NCBI RefSeq assembly: GCF_046054195.1
Contig: NZ_JBEQCS010000010.1
Coordinates: 1-64,000, forward strand
Source: Celerinatantimonas sp046054195
GTDB taxonomy: Bacteria > Pseudomonadota > Gammaproteobacteria > Enterobacterales > Celerinatantimonadaceae
Length of the DNA: 64,000 bases
Reading direction: 5' to 3'
Shown here piece by piece: positions 44,601 through 52,839 of this stretch (positions within the stretch are counted from its first letter, which is position 1; every line of letters starts with the position of its first letter). A model generated the notes under the pieces. It was not told the DNA's origin and ran no database searches. It saw nothing but the letters and a program-made list of their open reading frames with translations. A program made the translations under genes and the position numbers.

Positions 44601-45527
44601 ATGAAAGTTGCTGTGCTGGGCGCCGCTGGCGGTATCGGTCAGGCATTATCTTTAATGCTGAAAAACAGACTTCCAAAACATAGTCATTTAGCACTCTATG
44701 ACATTGCACCGATGACGCCAGGAGTCGCTGTCGATTTAAGTCATATTCCAACAGATGTGGATATTATAGGTTTTAGCGGCACTGACCCTACGCCTGCGTT
44801 GGTGAATGCCGATGTGGTGATGATAAGTGCCGGTGTGGCCCGTAAACCGGGGATGGATCGAGCGGATTTATTTCATATCAATGCCGAGATCATTAAAGGC
44901 ATTATGGAGAAAATTGCGGCTGTTTGTCCAAAAGCCTGTATTGGAATTATTACTAATCCTGTCAATTCAATGGTTCCTGTTGCTAAGGAAGTATTAAGCG
45001 CTAAAGGCGTTTATGATCGCGACAAGTTATTTGGTGTGACTACATTAGATGTAACTCGCGCTAAAACGTTTGTTGGACAGTGCAAAAAAATTGACCCAAC
45101 GCCACTTCGCATCCCTGTTATTGGTGGCCACAGTGGGGTGACTATTTTGCCGTTACTCTCGCAGTTAGGGCTTGATTTTTCAGATAGCGAAATTGAAAAA
45201 CTGACCGACCGGATTCGTAACGCTGGCACTGAAGTGGTGGATGCTAAAGCTGGTGGTGGTTCTGCGACGCTATCAATGGGACAAGCTGCAGGTGCATTTT
45301 GTTTGAAATTAGTCGATGCACTATTGGGCAAGGCTGATTTACAGTTGTGTGCCTATGTGGATGATGGCGGTCAGTATGCAGGCTTTTTTGCGATGCCAGT
45401 ATTACTTGGACGCAACGGTATTGAAAAAATACTGCCCATTGGCCCGCTTAGTGACTATGAACAACAACAGTTTGACCAAATGTTACCAATTTTAAAATCG
45501 GAAATTGAACAGGCCAAACAGCTTTAA
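44601..45527 (+). CDS. mdh: Malate dehydrogenase
   Basis: Mdh interconverts malate and oxaloacetate with NAD+ in the TCA cycle. The product of about 308 residues starts MKVAVLGAAGGIGQAL with the NAD-binding GAAGGIG. VARKPGMDRADLF contains the substrate arginines, and VIGGHSGVTILPL the catalytic histidine. GGGG at 44588-44591 is 9 nt before the ATG at 44601 and only 3 nt before the ATG at 44595, so the former is preferred. Length is close to E. coli (312). Confidence 0.97.
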   Translation: MKVAVLGAAGGIGQALSLMLKNRLPKHSHLALYDIAPMTPGVAVDLSHIPTDVDIIGFSGTDPTPALVNADVVMISAGVARKPGMDRADLFHINAEIIKGIMEKIAAVCPKACIGIITNPVNSMVPVAKEVLSAKGVYDRDKLFGVTTLDVTRAKTFVGQCKKIDPTPLRIPVIGGHSGVTILPLLSQLGLDFSDSEIEKLTDRIRNAGTEVVDAKAGGGSATLSMGQAAGAFCLKLVDALLGKADLQLCAYVDDGGQYAGFFAMPVLLGRNGIEKILPIGPLSDYEQQQFDQMLPILKSEIEQAKQL

Positions 45528-45545
45528 TTTAACCAAGTCAAAACA

Positions 45546-45585
45546 AGCCAGTCAGAATTAAAGTTCTAACTGGCTATAGTTTTGT
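45546..45585 (+). terminator. Probable terminator after mdh
   Basis: AGCCAGT (45546-45552) and AGAA pair with TTCT and ACTGGCT (ending 45575) with one internal mismatch and loop TTAAAG; ATAGTTTTG follows. The stem is long but the T-run is weak. Confidence 0.6.
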
Positions 45586-45632
45586 CATATTTGGCCGATA
45601 GAATCGTTAGGTAATATTTTCATGAGTTTGTC

Positions 45633-46358
45633 ATGCGTTTACATGTGAATCTAATCGGTCTTGTTGGTTTGCTGGTTTCCTTCAGCTGTCTAGCTGCGAC
45701 AACAGGTAGCAGTGCGTTGCCTAATATGAGCGGCCCAGAGGTTAATTCGCCAGAGCCTGCGGATCCTAAAAGCGCCCAAGATGATGCGCCATACAAACCG
45801 TTGCAGGCTGTGCAAATTTATTCTCAGGATGAGCTATTAGATCTCATCAATAAAAATCAGCATTTAGCGCGAGTAAAAGCAGATCGTTGTCAGCTTAATC
45901 AAGATATTGAGCTTAGAGCTGAAAAGCTTGAATTGCCTGCTTATCAGTTTTTATGGGGCGATATGTTAGCGTGGGGCGTGTGTGTGCCACGCGATGCCAA
46001 ACTTGGGATTCATTATATGTGGCAGGCCGCTCAACAGGGATTGCCTGCCGCGTTAGAACAACTCGGCCGTTATTATGCGCATGGCACGTTGGTTCAGGCT
46101 AATCCTGAGCGAGCGGTCCAATTACTCAGAGAATCAGCCAGTTTAGGATTTTTAAAAGCCAAGTTAGAGTACGTAAATTTATTGGTACAAGGCTACGGAA
46201 GTCCGTATGATTATAAACAAGCTTATCAATGGTTGTATAATTCGATTATTGCCGATAAAAAACAACATAAACAGGCCACAATGTTGCTTTTATCGTTAGC
46301 TCAGAAAATGCCACCAGGTGTGGTTGCCCAAGTGCAGGACAGCCGACCTGAACCATAA
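45633..46358 (+). CDS. motX: Sodium-type polar flagellar motor protein MotX
   Basis: MotX forms, with MotY, the periplasmic T-ring that anchors PomA/PomB stators in Na+-driven polar flagellar motors. The 241-residue product has a signal peptide ending CLA-A, a Pro/Ser-rich spacer of about 30 residues, then NKNQHLARVKADRCQL, AYQFLWGDMLAWGVCV and Sel1-like repeats (GIHYMWQAAQQGLPAALEQL, RAVQLLRESASLGFLKAKLE). This matches MotX of Vibrio, which also lies close to rnr. The N-terminal spacer looks longer than in Vibrio. Confidence 0.85.
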   Translation: MRLHVNLIGLVGLLVSFSCLAATTGSSALPNMSGPEVNSPEPADPKSAQDDAPYKPLQAVQIYSQDELLDLINKNQHLARVKADRCQLNQDIELRAEKLELPAYQFLWGDMLAWGVCVPRDAKLGIHYMWQAAQQGLPAALEQLGRYYAHGTLVQANPERAVQLLRESASLGFLKAKLEYVNLLVQGYGSPYDYKQAYQWLYNSIIADKKQHKQATMLLLSLAQKMPPGVVAQVQDSRPEP

Positions 46359-46375
46359 TAATAACATTGCTAATC

Positions 46376-46402
46376 GAGGCTTAGTTTTACAAAACTAGCC
46401 TC
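46376..46402 (+). other. Hairpin between motX and rnr
   Basis: GAGGC/TAGTTTT pairs with AAAACTA/GCCTC with one bulged T and a 2-3 base loop. No T-run follows. A second weak stem (CTCGC/GCGAG, 46435-46453) with a T-run in its loop overlaps the region just before the rnr ribosome site. Confidence 0.4.
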
Positions 46403-46473
46403 CGGGCCAGATTAGCTATACCATACTCTCATTGCTCGCCTATTTTTTGCGAGATTATAAAAGGTTAGAATTT

Positions 46474-48834
46474 ATGCCCAACGACGACAATCATGTCGAT
46501 ATCCCGTCTGAATTAGTCGCTTTTATCAAGCAGCAAGATGCTCCAGTTTCTTCTACATTTCTATGTAACCAGTTTTCACTGGCTGAACCAGATTTAAAAT
46601 CCCACTTAAAATCGTTATGTCAGCAAGGGCTGATAGCTTCAACACGCAAAGGCGAATATACCTTGCCAGAGCGTCTTGGATTAGTCGTGGGGGATGTCAT
46701 CGGCCACCGTGATGGCTATGGCTTTTTACGCTGCGCGGATAAAGGCAATGATCTGTTTATTCCTGCCAATAAGTTTGGCGGCGCGATGCATGGTGATCGC
46801 GTCTTAGCAGCACCTGGACCGGTTGATAAAAAAGGACGCCAAGAAGCTCGGGTTTTGCGAGTTCTGCAGCCGGGTCAACAAGAGATTGTTGGACGCTTTT
46901 TTAAAGAGCGATCAGGGTCGTTTATCGTTCCTGATGACAGCCGTTTTAATTTTGATGTTTGGGTCGATGACTCTGCCACATTAGGAGCCCGCCAAGGTCA
47001 GGTCGTTGTGGCTAAGCTGATTCGGGGAAGTAAAAGCGATCCGGTTGTTCGGGCTCAGATTATCGAAGTTCTGGGCGAGCAGATGGACCCTGGCATCGAA
47101 GTCGAAGTGGCGCTGCGCAACTATGATATTCCGCACTCTTGGCCCGATGATGTAACAAAACAGCTGGCCGGTATCGGTGAGCAATTAAGTGAAAAAGACT
47201 ATCAGAATCGAGTCGATTTACGCCAATTACCGTTGGTCACAATTGATGGCGAAGATGCCCGAGATTTTGATGATGCAGTTTATTGTGAGCGTAAAAAGTC
47301 CGGCGGTTGGCGCTTATGGGTCGCGATTGCTGATGTCTCTTATTATGTCCGCCATGGCAGCGGCTTGGATAATGAAGCGTTTGAGCGCGGAACTTCGGTC
47401 TATTTCCCTGATCAGGTGATCCCCATGTTACCTGAGAAACTGTCGAATGGTTTGTGCTCGCTGAACCCTGATGTTGACCGGGCTTGTTTAGTTGCTGAGA
47501 TGACTATCTCTGAAGCAGGGCGATTGTCTGGGTATAAATTTTACCCTGCGGTGATGCACTCTCATGCCCGGCTTACCTATAACAAAGTCGCAGCAATTTT
47601 AGATGGTGATGAACTGCTTCAAGAGCGCTATCAGGCGCAAGTGCCGCATCTAAGACAATTACATCGATTGTATTTGGCTTTAAAACAAGCGCGCTCTGAG
47701 CGTGGTGGTATTGAGCTTGAAACGGAAGAAGTCCGCTTTATTTTCAATGCCCAGCGAAAAATCGAACAGATTGTGCCGCTCAAACGCAACGATGCACACA
47801 AGATGATCGAAGAGTGCATGATTCAAGCGAACGTTGCAGCTGCAAAATTTGTTGAAAAACATAAAGCTCCGATTTTATTTCGTGTTCATGATAAACCGAG
47901 CACCGAACGGCTTAACAACTTTAGAAGTTTTCTAAATGAGCTGGGATTAACCTTAACTGGCGGTGATGAAGCCGAGCCTAAAGATTACTTTGCGCTGGTG
48001 GAACAAATTGTTGAACGTGAAGATAAAGATCTGATTCAAACGATGTTGCTGCGCTCGATGATGCAAGCGGTCTATCAGCCCGATAATATTGGACACTTTG
48101 GGTTAGCGCTTAAAAGCTATGCGCATTTTACTTCGCCGATTCGTCGTTATCCTGACTTATTGCTGCACCGAGTCATTAAATATTTATTGGCCAAAGAGCA
48201 GGCAAATCCGAAACATCGTTGGACGCCCAATGGCGGTTATCTGTATAAAATTGAAGAGATGGATAACTTCGGTGAACATTGCTCAATGGCTGAGCGCCGC
48301 GCTGATGAAGCCACGCGTTCGGTGAGCGATAAACTCAAATGTGAGTTTATGCTTGATCATGTTGGCGAAGTTCGCAGCGGCAAAGTCGCAGCGGTGACTA
48401 ATTTTGGACTGTTCATCCGTTTAGATGAGCTGCATATTGATGGATTGGTGCATATCAGTAATTTGGGGCGCGATTACTTTGAATACGATAATGCGCGCCA
48501 GAGCTTAGTCGGCCGGGCAAGTGGTATCCGTTATCGAATTGGTGATTCTCTTCAAGTGAAGGTCGCCAGTGTCAATATGGATGATAGTAAAATTGATTTG
48601 ATGTTAGCTTCAGGCGACAATGCTGGTGCATCGGGTAAAACTCGTCGTAAAGCCACTAAAAAGGCTCCGATTGCTGAAGCGGAAATATCGCAGGATAAGC
48701 CTAAATCGAGTAAATCGAAAAAGAAAAAGGCGCCGCCTAAAGCTGTAGAAGCGAAACCCAAACGCAAGAAAAAACGTAAAAGTCGGCCTGGTAAAAAAGA
48801 ACGGGCCAAATTGAAAAGTGCATCGAAGTCTTAA
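46474..48834 (+). CDS. rnr: Ribonuclease R
   Basis: RNase R is the processive 3'-5' exoribonuclease that degrades structured RNA. From the ATG at 46474 the product is 786 residues. It has an N-terminal winged helix, two cold-shock domains (VVGDVIGHRDGYGFLRC), an RNB domain with VTIDGEDARDFDDAVYCE (catalytic aspartates) and HFTSPIRRYPDLLLHR, and an S1 domain (VAAVTNFGLFIRLDELHIDGL). The C-terminal tail is rich in Lys and Arg. AAAAGG precedes the ATG. An upstream TTG frame start at 46432 is rejected. Confidence 0.97.
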   Translation: MPNDDNHVDIPSELVAFIKQQDAPVSSTFLCNQFSLAEPDLKSHLKSLCQQGLIASTRKGEYTLPERLGLVVGDVIGHRDGYGFLRCADKGNDLFIPANKFGGAMHGDRVLAAPGPVDKKGRQEARVLRVLQPGQQEIVGRFFKERSGSFIVPDDSRFNFDVWVDDSATLGARQGQVVVAKLIRGSKSDPVVRAQIIEVLGEQMDPGIEVEVALRNYDIPHSWPDDVTKQLAGIGEQLSEKDYQNRVDLRQLPLVTIDGEDARDFDDAVYCERKKSGGWRLWVAIADVSYYVRHGSGLDNEAFERGTSVYFPDQVIPMLPEKLSNGLCSLNPDVDRACLVAEMTISEAGRLSGYKFYPAVMHSHARLTYNKVAAILDGDELLQERYQAQVPHLRQLHRLYLALKQARSERGGIELETEEVRFIFNAQRKIEQIVPLKRNDAHKMIEECMIQANVAAAKFVEKHKAPILFRVHDKPSTERLNNFRSFLNELGLTLTGGDEAEPKDYFALVEQIVEREDKDLIQTMLLRSMMQAVYQPDNIGHFGLALKSYAHFTSPIRRYPDLLLHRVIKYLLAKEQANPKHRWTPNGGYLYKIEEMDNFGEHCSMAERRADEATRSVSDKLKCEFMLDHVGEVRSGKVAAVTNFGLFIRLDELHIDGLVHISNLGRDYFEYDNARQSLVGRASGIRYRIGDSLQVKVASVNMDDSKIDLMLASGDNAGASGKTRRKATKKAPIAEAEISQDKPKSSKSKKKKAPPKAVEAKPKRKKKRKSRPGKKERAKLKSASKS

Positions 48835-48837
48835 ATT

Positions 48838-49578
48838 ATGAGCCGTCCATATTATGTATACGGCCTGCATGCTGTGCAGGCTATTTTAGAGCACAACCCT
48901 GAGCGAGTGATCGATTTAGCCCTGTTGCAAGGGCGTGATGATGAGCGCATGCAACAGATTTTATCGTTATCTAAAAAGATGGGATTGAGCATCCAGCGAA
49001 TGAATCGCAAAGCGCTTGATGAGCGTGCAGGCGATCCGCACCATCAAGGTGTGGTTGCCCGCGTTAAAGAAGCTAAGAATTATACAGAGCATGACTTGTC
49101 AGCGCTGATTCAAGAAAATCCTAGCCCGCTTTTCTTGGTTCTCGATGGAGTAACAGATCCTCATAATTTGGGTGCGTGTTTGCGAAATGCTGACGCAGCC
49201 GGTGCATGCGCGGTCATTGTGCCTAAAGATAAATCAGCGCAGCTTAGTGCAACCGTTCGAAAAGTTGCGGTAGGAGCTGCTGAAACAGTGCCTTTAGTAA
49301 GTGTTACTAACCTCGCTCGTACGCTTAAGCAGTTGCAAAAAGAGGGCGTTTGGGTTGTTGGCACCGCTGGCGAAGCGCAGCAGTTAATCTATGATTGCAA
49401 ACTTAATGGCGCTTTGGCGCTGGTGATGGGAGCTGAAGGCAAAGGCATGCGCCGTCTAACTCGCGATACTTGCGATGAACTGGTTAAGTTGCCCATGGCT
49501 GGCAGTGTATCGAGCCTTAATGTCTCTGTTGCGGCAGGTATCTGTTTGTTTGAGGCTGTGCGTCAGCGCCGCGGCTAA
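48838..49578 (+). CDS. rlmB: 23S rRNA Gm2251 2'-O-methyltransferase RlmB
   Basis: RlmB is a SpoU/TrmH-family enzyme that methylates G2251 in the 23S P-loop. The 246-residue protein begins with the L30e-like substrate domain (YVYGLHAVQAILEHNPERV) and has the knot motifs LVLDGVTDPHNLGACLRNAD, VMGAEGKGMRRL and MAGSVSSLNVSVAAGI. It starts 3 bases after the rnr stop, as in E. coli, so the two are cotranscribed. Confidence 0.97.
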   Translation: MSRPYYVYGLHAVQAILEHNPERVIDLALLQGRDDERMQQILSLSKKMGLSIQRMNRKALDERAGDPHHQGVVARVKEAKNYTEHDLSALIQENPSPLFLVLDGVTDPHNLGACLRNADAAGACAVIVPKDKSAQLSATVRKVAVGAAETVPLVSVTNLARTLKQLQKEGVWVVGTAGEAQQLIYDCKLNGALALVMGAEGKGMRRLTRDTCDELVKLPMAGSVSSLNVSVAAGICLFEAVRQRRG

Positions 49579-49584
49579 ACGTTG

Positions 49585-49617
49585 TTGATAGCGAGCCATT
49601 TTTTTGCTCGCTATCAA
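49585..49617. terminator. Long hairpin after rlmB, T-run inside the loop
   Basis: TTGATAGCGAGC (49585-49596) pairs perfectly with GCTCGCTATCAA (49606-49617); the 9-base loop is CATTTTTTT. The stem is strong but the U-run is in the loop instead of after the stem, so it is an atypical terminator, perhaps an mRNA 3'-end stabiliser. Confidence 0.5.
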
Positions 49618-49624
49618 AACTCGT

Positions 49625-49795
49625 TTATGAGTGAATCTTTATTAATCGAAGCAATATAATAGCCCCTAATAATATTGCCTCTAGAAATACACCAATTGCA
49701 CCGATAATGCCTGGCAAGCTTTGTGGTGCAGGGATGGGGCATTTCAAAGCCAAAAACCACCAATAATTAATCCGTCCCAAAGAGCCTAAAAACAT
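49625..49795 (-). CDS. Possible 56-residue membrane protein, unrecognised
   Basis: A minus-strand frame from ATG 49795 to TAA 49625 encodes 56 residues. The first part (MFLGSLGRINYWWFLALKC) and the second (LPGIIGAIGVFLEAILLGAI, then ILLRLIKIHS) read as two hydrophobic helices joined by PIPAPQS, with a basic C-terminus. The composition is protein-like, unlike the surrounding AT-rich DNA. No clear ribosome site precedes the ATG and I do not recognise the family. It could be a small membrane protein or the remnant of a longer gene. Confidence 0.4.
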   Translation of the reverse strand: MFLGSLGRINYWWFLALKCPIPAPQSLPGIIGAIGVFLEAILLGAIILLRLIKIHS

Positions 49796-49910
49796 TCGAG
49801 GATAACTGTCTCGGTGTTATTGATTAGATGTGATCATGAGATATTAACGGGCTTAAAATTTTTCGTTTTATGATATCCCTCCACAGCGGTTGATATTTGC
49901 CAATAATCGA

Positions 49911-49939
49911 TTGCACATAAAGCGGCAATTGTGTAAAAT
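49911..49939 (+). promoter_or_regulatory. Promoter of the rpsF ribosomal operon
   Basis: TTGCAC (49911-49916) and TAAAAT (49934-49939) are 17 bases apart, each close to the sigma-70 consensus. Transcription would start near 49946, giving a leader of about 85 nt before rpsF. Confidence 0.7.
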
Positions 49940-49976
49940 CTTCGCCCTCAAAACAGTTACTTCATATTAGTTCCTT

Positions 49977-50024
49977 GCCTCCACGCGTTTGACTGTACGC
50001 AGAGAGAGGCTGTAACCCGTAAGG
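49977..50024 (+). promoter_or_regulatory. Candidate S6:S18-binding leader of rpsF mRNA
   Basis: In the untranslated leader GCCTC/GAGGC and GCGT/ACGC form an interrupted hairpin (49977-50010), followed by ACCCGTAAGGAG leading to the start codon. The rpsF mRNA of many bacteria carries a structure bound by the S6:S18 complex for feedback control, and a CCG element is part of it. The fit is by position and the CCCG element; I have not confirmed the fold. Confidence 0.4.
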
Positions 50025-50031
50025 AGCAATC

Positions 50032-50448
50032 ATGCGTCATTACGAAATCGTATTCATGGTCCATCCGGATCAGAGCGAACAAGTTCCAGGTATGATCGAC
50101 CGTTATAAAGGCATTATTGAAGGCCAAAACGGTATTATTCACCGCTTGGAAGATTGGGGTCGTCGTCAACTGGCTTACCCAATTGAAAAACTGCACAAAG
50201 CACACTATGTTCTGTTGAACATCGAAGCGACTGCAGAAGTAGTTGAAGAGTTGGAAAGCGCATTTCGTTTCAACGATGCCGTTATCCGTAACATGATCAT
50301 GCGTAAAAAACACGCTGAAACTGAAGCATCTCCAATTGCTAAAGCAAGAGAAGATCGCCCAGCTCGTCGTGACCATCGCGATGATGCTTCACGTTCTCAA
50401 TCAGATGATTCTGAAGAGAATGAAGAGCAGAGCGAAGCAGCTGAGTAA
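50032..50448 (+). CDS. rpsF: 30S ribosomal protein S6
   Basis: S6 binds with S18 to the 30S platform. The 138-residue protein starts MRHYEIVFMVHPDQSEQ and has LEDWGRRQLAYPIEKLHKAHY and FRFNDAVIRNMIMR, all standard. The C-terminus is a strongly acidic tail (DDSEENEEQSEAAE) of the kind extended by RimK glutamylation in E. coli. AAGGAG lies 7 nt before the ATG. First gene of rpsF-priB-rpsR-rplI. Confidence 0.98.
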   Translation: MRHYEIVFMVHPDQSEQVPGMIDRYKGIIEGQNGIIHRLEDWGRRQLAYPIEKLHKAHYVLLNIEATAEVVEELESAFRFNDAVIRNMIMRKKHAETEASPIAKAREDRPARRDHRDDASRSQSDDSEENEEQSEAAE

Positions 50449-50456
50449 TAACGGTT

Positions 50457-50762
50457 GTGGAAAACTCTTTGGTAATTGTTGGCTCGCTTACTAAAGCCCC
50501 ACGTTATCGTAAGAGTCCGAGCGGCATTGAGCATTGCCAATTTTGGCTAAGCCACCGTTCCCAACAAACCGAAGCTGGATTACTTCGCTCAGCCCAATGC
50601 TTTATCGCAGTTGTGGCAAGCGGCGAGCAATTTAGCAAGCAATTACTCCCGTTAGAAATGGGGTGCACAGTGCGCGTTAGCGGTTTTTTACAAACCCAAC
50701 GCTCTAGAAACGGTGAATCAAAGCTGGTTCTGCATGCCCAACACATAGAATTGTTATCTTGA
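50457..50762 (+). CDS. priB: Primosomal replication protein PriB
   Basis: PriB is the single-OB-fold DNA-binding protein of the PriA-PriB-DnaT restart primosome. The 101-residue product has SPSGIEHCQFWLSHRSQQTEAG and GCTVRVSGFLQTQRSRNGESKLVLHAQHIELL, collinear with E. coli PriB (104 aa). It starts at a GTG 8 bases after rpsF and lies in its conserved place between the S6 and S18 genes. Confidence 0.95.
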   Translation: MENSLVIVGSLTKAPRYRKSPSGIEHCQFWLSHRSQQTEAGLLRSAQCFIAVVASGEQFSKQLLPLEMGCTVRVSGFLQTQRSRNGESKLVLHAQHIELLS

Positions 50763-50772
50763 GGATAAACTT

Positions 50773-51000
50773 ATGGCACGCTTTTTCCGTCGTCGTAAAT
50801 TCTGCCGTTTTTCGGCTGAAGGCGTAGTTGAAATCGATTATAAAGATATCGCTACTTTAAAAAACTACATCACTGAAAGTGGTAAAATTGTACCTAGTCG
50901 TATTACTGGTACTAGCGCTAAATATCAGCGCCAACTGGCACGTGCTATCAAACGTGCTCGTTACCTGGCTCTGCTGCCTTACACTGACTTACACAAGTAA
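50773..51000 (+). CDS. rpsR: 30S ribosomal protein S18
   Basis: S18 is the small basic partner of S6 on the 30S platform. The 75-residue protein (MARFFRRRKFCRFSAEG ... KRARYLALLPYTDLHK) has the standard length and is highly conserved. TGAGGA precedes the ATG. It follows priB by 10 bases. Confidence 0.99.
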   Translation: MARFFRRRKFCRFSAEGVVEIDYKDIATLKNYITESGKIVPSRITGTSAKYQRQLARAIKRARYLALLPYTDLHK

Positions 51001-51042
51001 GGCATTGGCCTAACTCAATTACATAACTTTCGAGGAAAGGTA

Positions 51043-51492
51043 ATGGATATTATTCTTTTAGACAAAATTGGTCACCTGGGTAGCCTGGGCGATAAAGTGT
51101 CTGTAAAACCTGGTTATGCTCGTAACTATTTGTTCCCACAAGGTAAAGCTGTTCCTGCAACTAAAGCTAACCTGGAACATTTTGAAGCACGTCGTGCTGA
51201 ATACGAACAACACCTGGCTGAAACTCTGGCTAAAGCAGAAGCTCGTGGCCAGCAGTTAACTGCCTTAGAACAGGTAACTATCACTTCTAAAGCTGGTGAT
51301 GAAGGTAAACTGTTCGGTTCTATCGGTACTCGTGATATTGCTGATGCAATCACAGCTGCCGGTGTTGAAGTAGCTAAATCTGAAGTTCGTCTGCCTAACG
51401 GTGTTCTGCGTAACACTGGCGAATACGATATCGACGTTCAGGTTCATGCTGATGTGACAGCAACTGTTAAAATCGTTGTTGAAGCTGAATAA
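51043..51492 (+). CDS. rplI: 50S ribosomal protein L9
   Basis: L9 has two domains joined by a long helix and limits frameshifting. The product is 149 residues, the E. coli length. The N-terminal MDIILLDKIGHLGSLGDKVSVKPGYARNYL is the RNA-binding domain, and the C-terminal domain ends with VQVHADVTATVKIVVEAE. GAGGAAAGG precedes the ATG. Last gene of the operon; a terminator follows. Confidence 0.99.
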   Translation: MDIILLDKIGHLGSLGDKVSVKPGYARNYLFPQGKAVPATKANLEHFEARRAEYEQHLAETLAKAEARGQQLTALEQVTITSKAGDEGKLFGSIGTRDIADAITAAGVEVAKSEVRLPNGVLRNTGEYDIDVQVHADVTATVKIVVEAE

Positions 51493-51516
51493 GCATCGAG
51501 TCTACTTTAAAAGTGA

Positions 51517-51547
51517 AAACCACGCTATTGAGCGTGGTTTTTTTATG
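51517..51547 (+). terminator. Intrinsic terminator after rplI
   Basis: AAACCACGCT (51517-51526) pairs with AGCGTGGTTT (51531-51540) around ATTG and runs into further T residues. Confidence 0.93.
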
Positions 51548-51612
51548 CCTATTGGCAAGAGTCATCTGTTCAGCTAGGGTTATAAGCATCAATTTAATAA
51601 AAGGATTCTTTG

Positions 51613-52719
51613 ATGAGGCTTGAAGCTCTATTTAATTATCCCCTCAAAGGCTGCCGCGCGAACCCAATACAGGTAGCCGAGCTTGATAGTTTGGGAATTC
51701 GCGGCGACCGGCGCTTTATGGCTGTCAATCACCGGGGACAATTTGTTAATGGTAAAACATTTCCCAAGCTAGTATTGGTGAACTGTCAGGTAGAAGATGA
51801 GCAATCGGTAATTTTTTCGGCGCCGAATATGCCTGAGCTAAAAGTCGATTTAACTGGCGATGATGGGCGAGTCGATGTGCGAGTTTGGCGCTCAGATGTC
51901 AATGCCAAAAGCTTAGGTGAAAAGGCCAATAGCTGGATCAGTGACTTTTTAGGTGGTGATTTTAGGCTTTGTTTTTATGACCAAAATTCTCATCGCCAGG
52001 TCAATAGTCTTCCTGAATATCCCGTTAGTTTTTCAGATAGTGCGCCCGTGCTAGTTGCAAGTCGGCAGTCTCTTGAAGCTTTGAATGCTTATACTGGACG
52101 AGTTGATAAAATTGAGCAATTTAGACCCAATATAGTCATCGATGCCGATTCAGCCTTTGCTGAAGAAACGTGGCAACGCATTCGCATTGGGGACGTGGAG
52201 CTTTTAGCCGTGAAAGCTTGTGCACGTTGCCCTGTGATTAATACAGATGTCGAGTTTGCACAACCAGATCCAAACCAAGAGCCGCTTCGCTCTTTGACAA
52301 AGTTGCATCGACGAGTCAGTGATGGCAAGGTGATCTTTGGGCAATATTTTGTAGTGACTCGGCCCGGGCAAGTTGCCAGAGGTGATAAAATTGAAGTTTT
52401 GCAGTCTATGCAAGCTCAAGAGTATCAGCCGTTGCCTGATGAAGAGCAAGGTAAATACACCATCACCTTTGAGCCAATGACCCAGAGCGCTATAGCGGCG
52501 GTTAATGATACGATTTTAGAAGTGGCTGAAAACGCCGGTATTGCACTTTCAAGTAGCTGTCGGGGCGGTAGTTGTGGTGCTTGCCGAGTAAAATTAATCA
52601 GTGGTGACGTCGAAGTCGGTGCCGATTATGCGTTAACGGAGCAACAAATTGAGCAAGGCTATATTCTCGCATGCAGCTGTTTTGCCCGTAGTGATGTGGT
52701 AATAAGTTTGGAGGATTGA
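51613..52719 (+). CDS. ycbX: MOSC-domain/ferredoxin protein YcbX
   Basis: YcbX is a molybdenum-cofactor enzyme that detoxifies N-hydroxylated base analogues in E. coli. The 368-residue product (E. coli 369) has an N-terminal MOSC beta-barrel domain (LFNYPLKGCRANP, LGIRGDRRFMAV). The MOSC domain proper follows, with FRPNIVID, GDVELLAVKACARCPV (likely Moco cysteine) and VIFGQYFVV. The C-terminal 2Fe-2S ferredoxin domain has its cluster cysteines in CRGGSCGAC and CSC. AAAGGA is 7 nt before the ATG at 51613. The next gene, fpr, could supply electrons. Confidence 0.92.
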   Translation: MRLEALFNYPLKGCRANPIQVAELDSLGIRGDRRFMAVNHRGQFVNGKTFPKLVLVNCQVEDEQSVIFSAPNMPELKVDLTGDDGRVDVRVWRSDVNAKSLGEKANSWISDFLGGDFRLCFYDQNSHRQVNSLPEYPVSFSDSAPVLVASRQSLEALNAYTGRVDKIEQFRPNIVIDADSAFAEETWQRIRIGDVELLAVKACARCPVINTDVEFAQPDPNQEPLRSLTKLHRRVSDGKVIFGQYFVVTRPGQVARGDKIEVLQSMQAQEYQPLPDEEQGKYTITFEPMTQSAIAAVNDTILEVAENAGIALSSSCRGGSCGACRVKLISGDVEVGADYALTEQQIEQGYILACSCFARSDVVISLED

Positions 52720-52839
52720 TTTTAAGGTTGTTTAGCTTGTGCCTAACGCTGTTTAAAGCATCTGTGTTGGCGTTTAAATAACGCCCTTTAGATTGGGTTT
52801 GGGCAAACAACCCCTAGCTAGATAGCATCAGGAGGTGTT

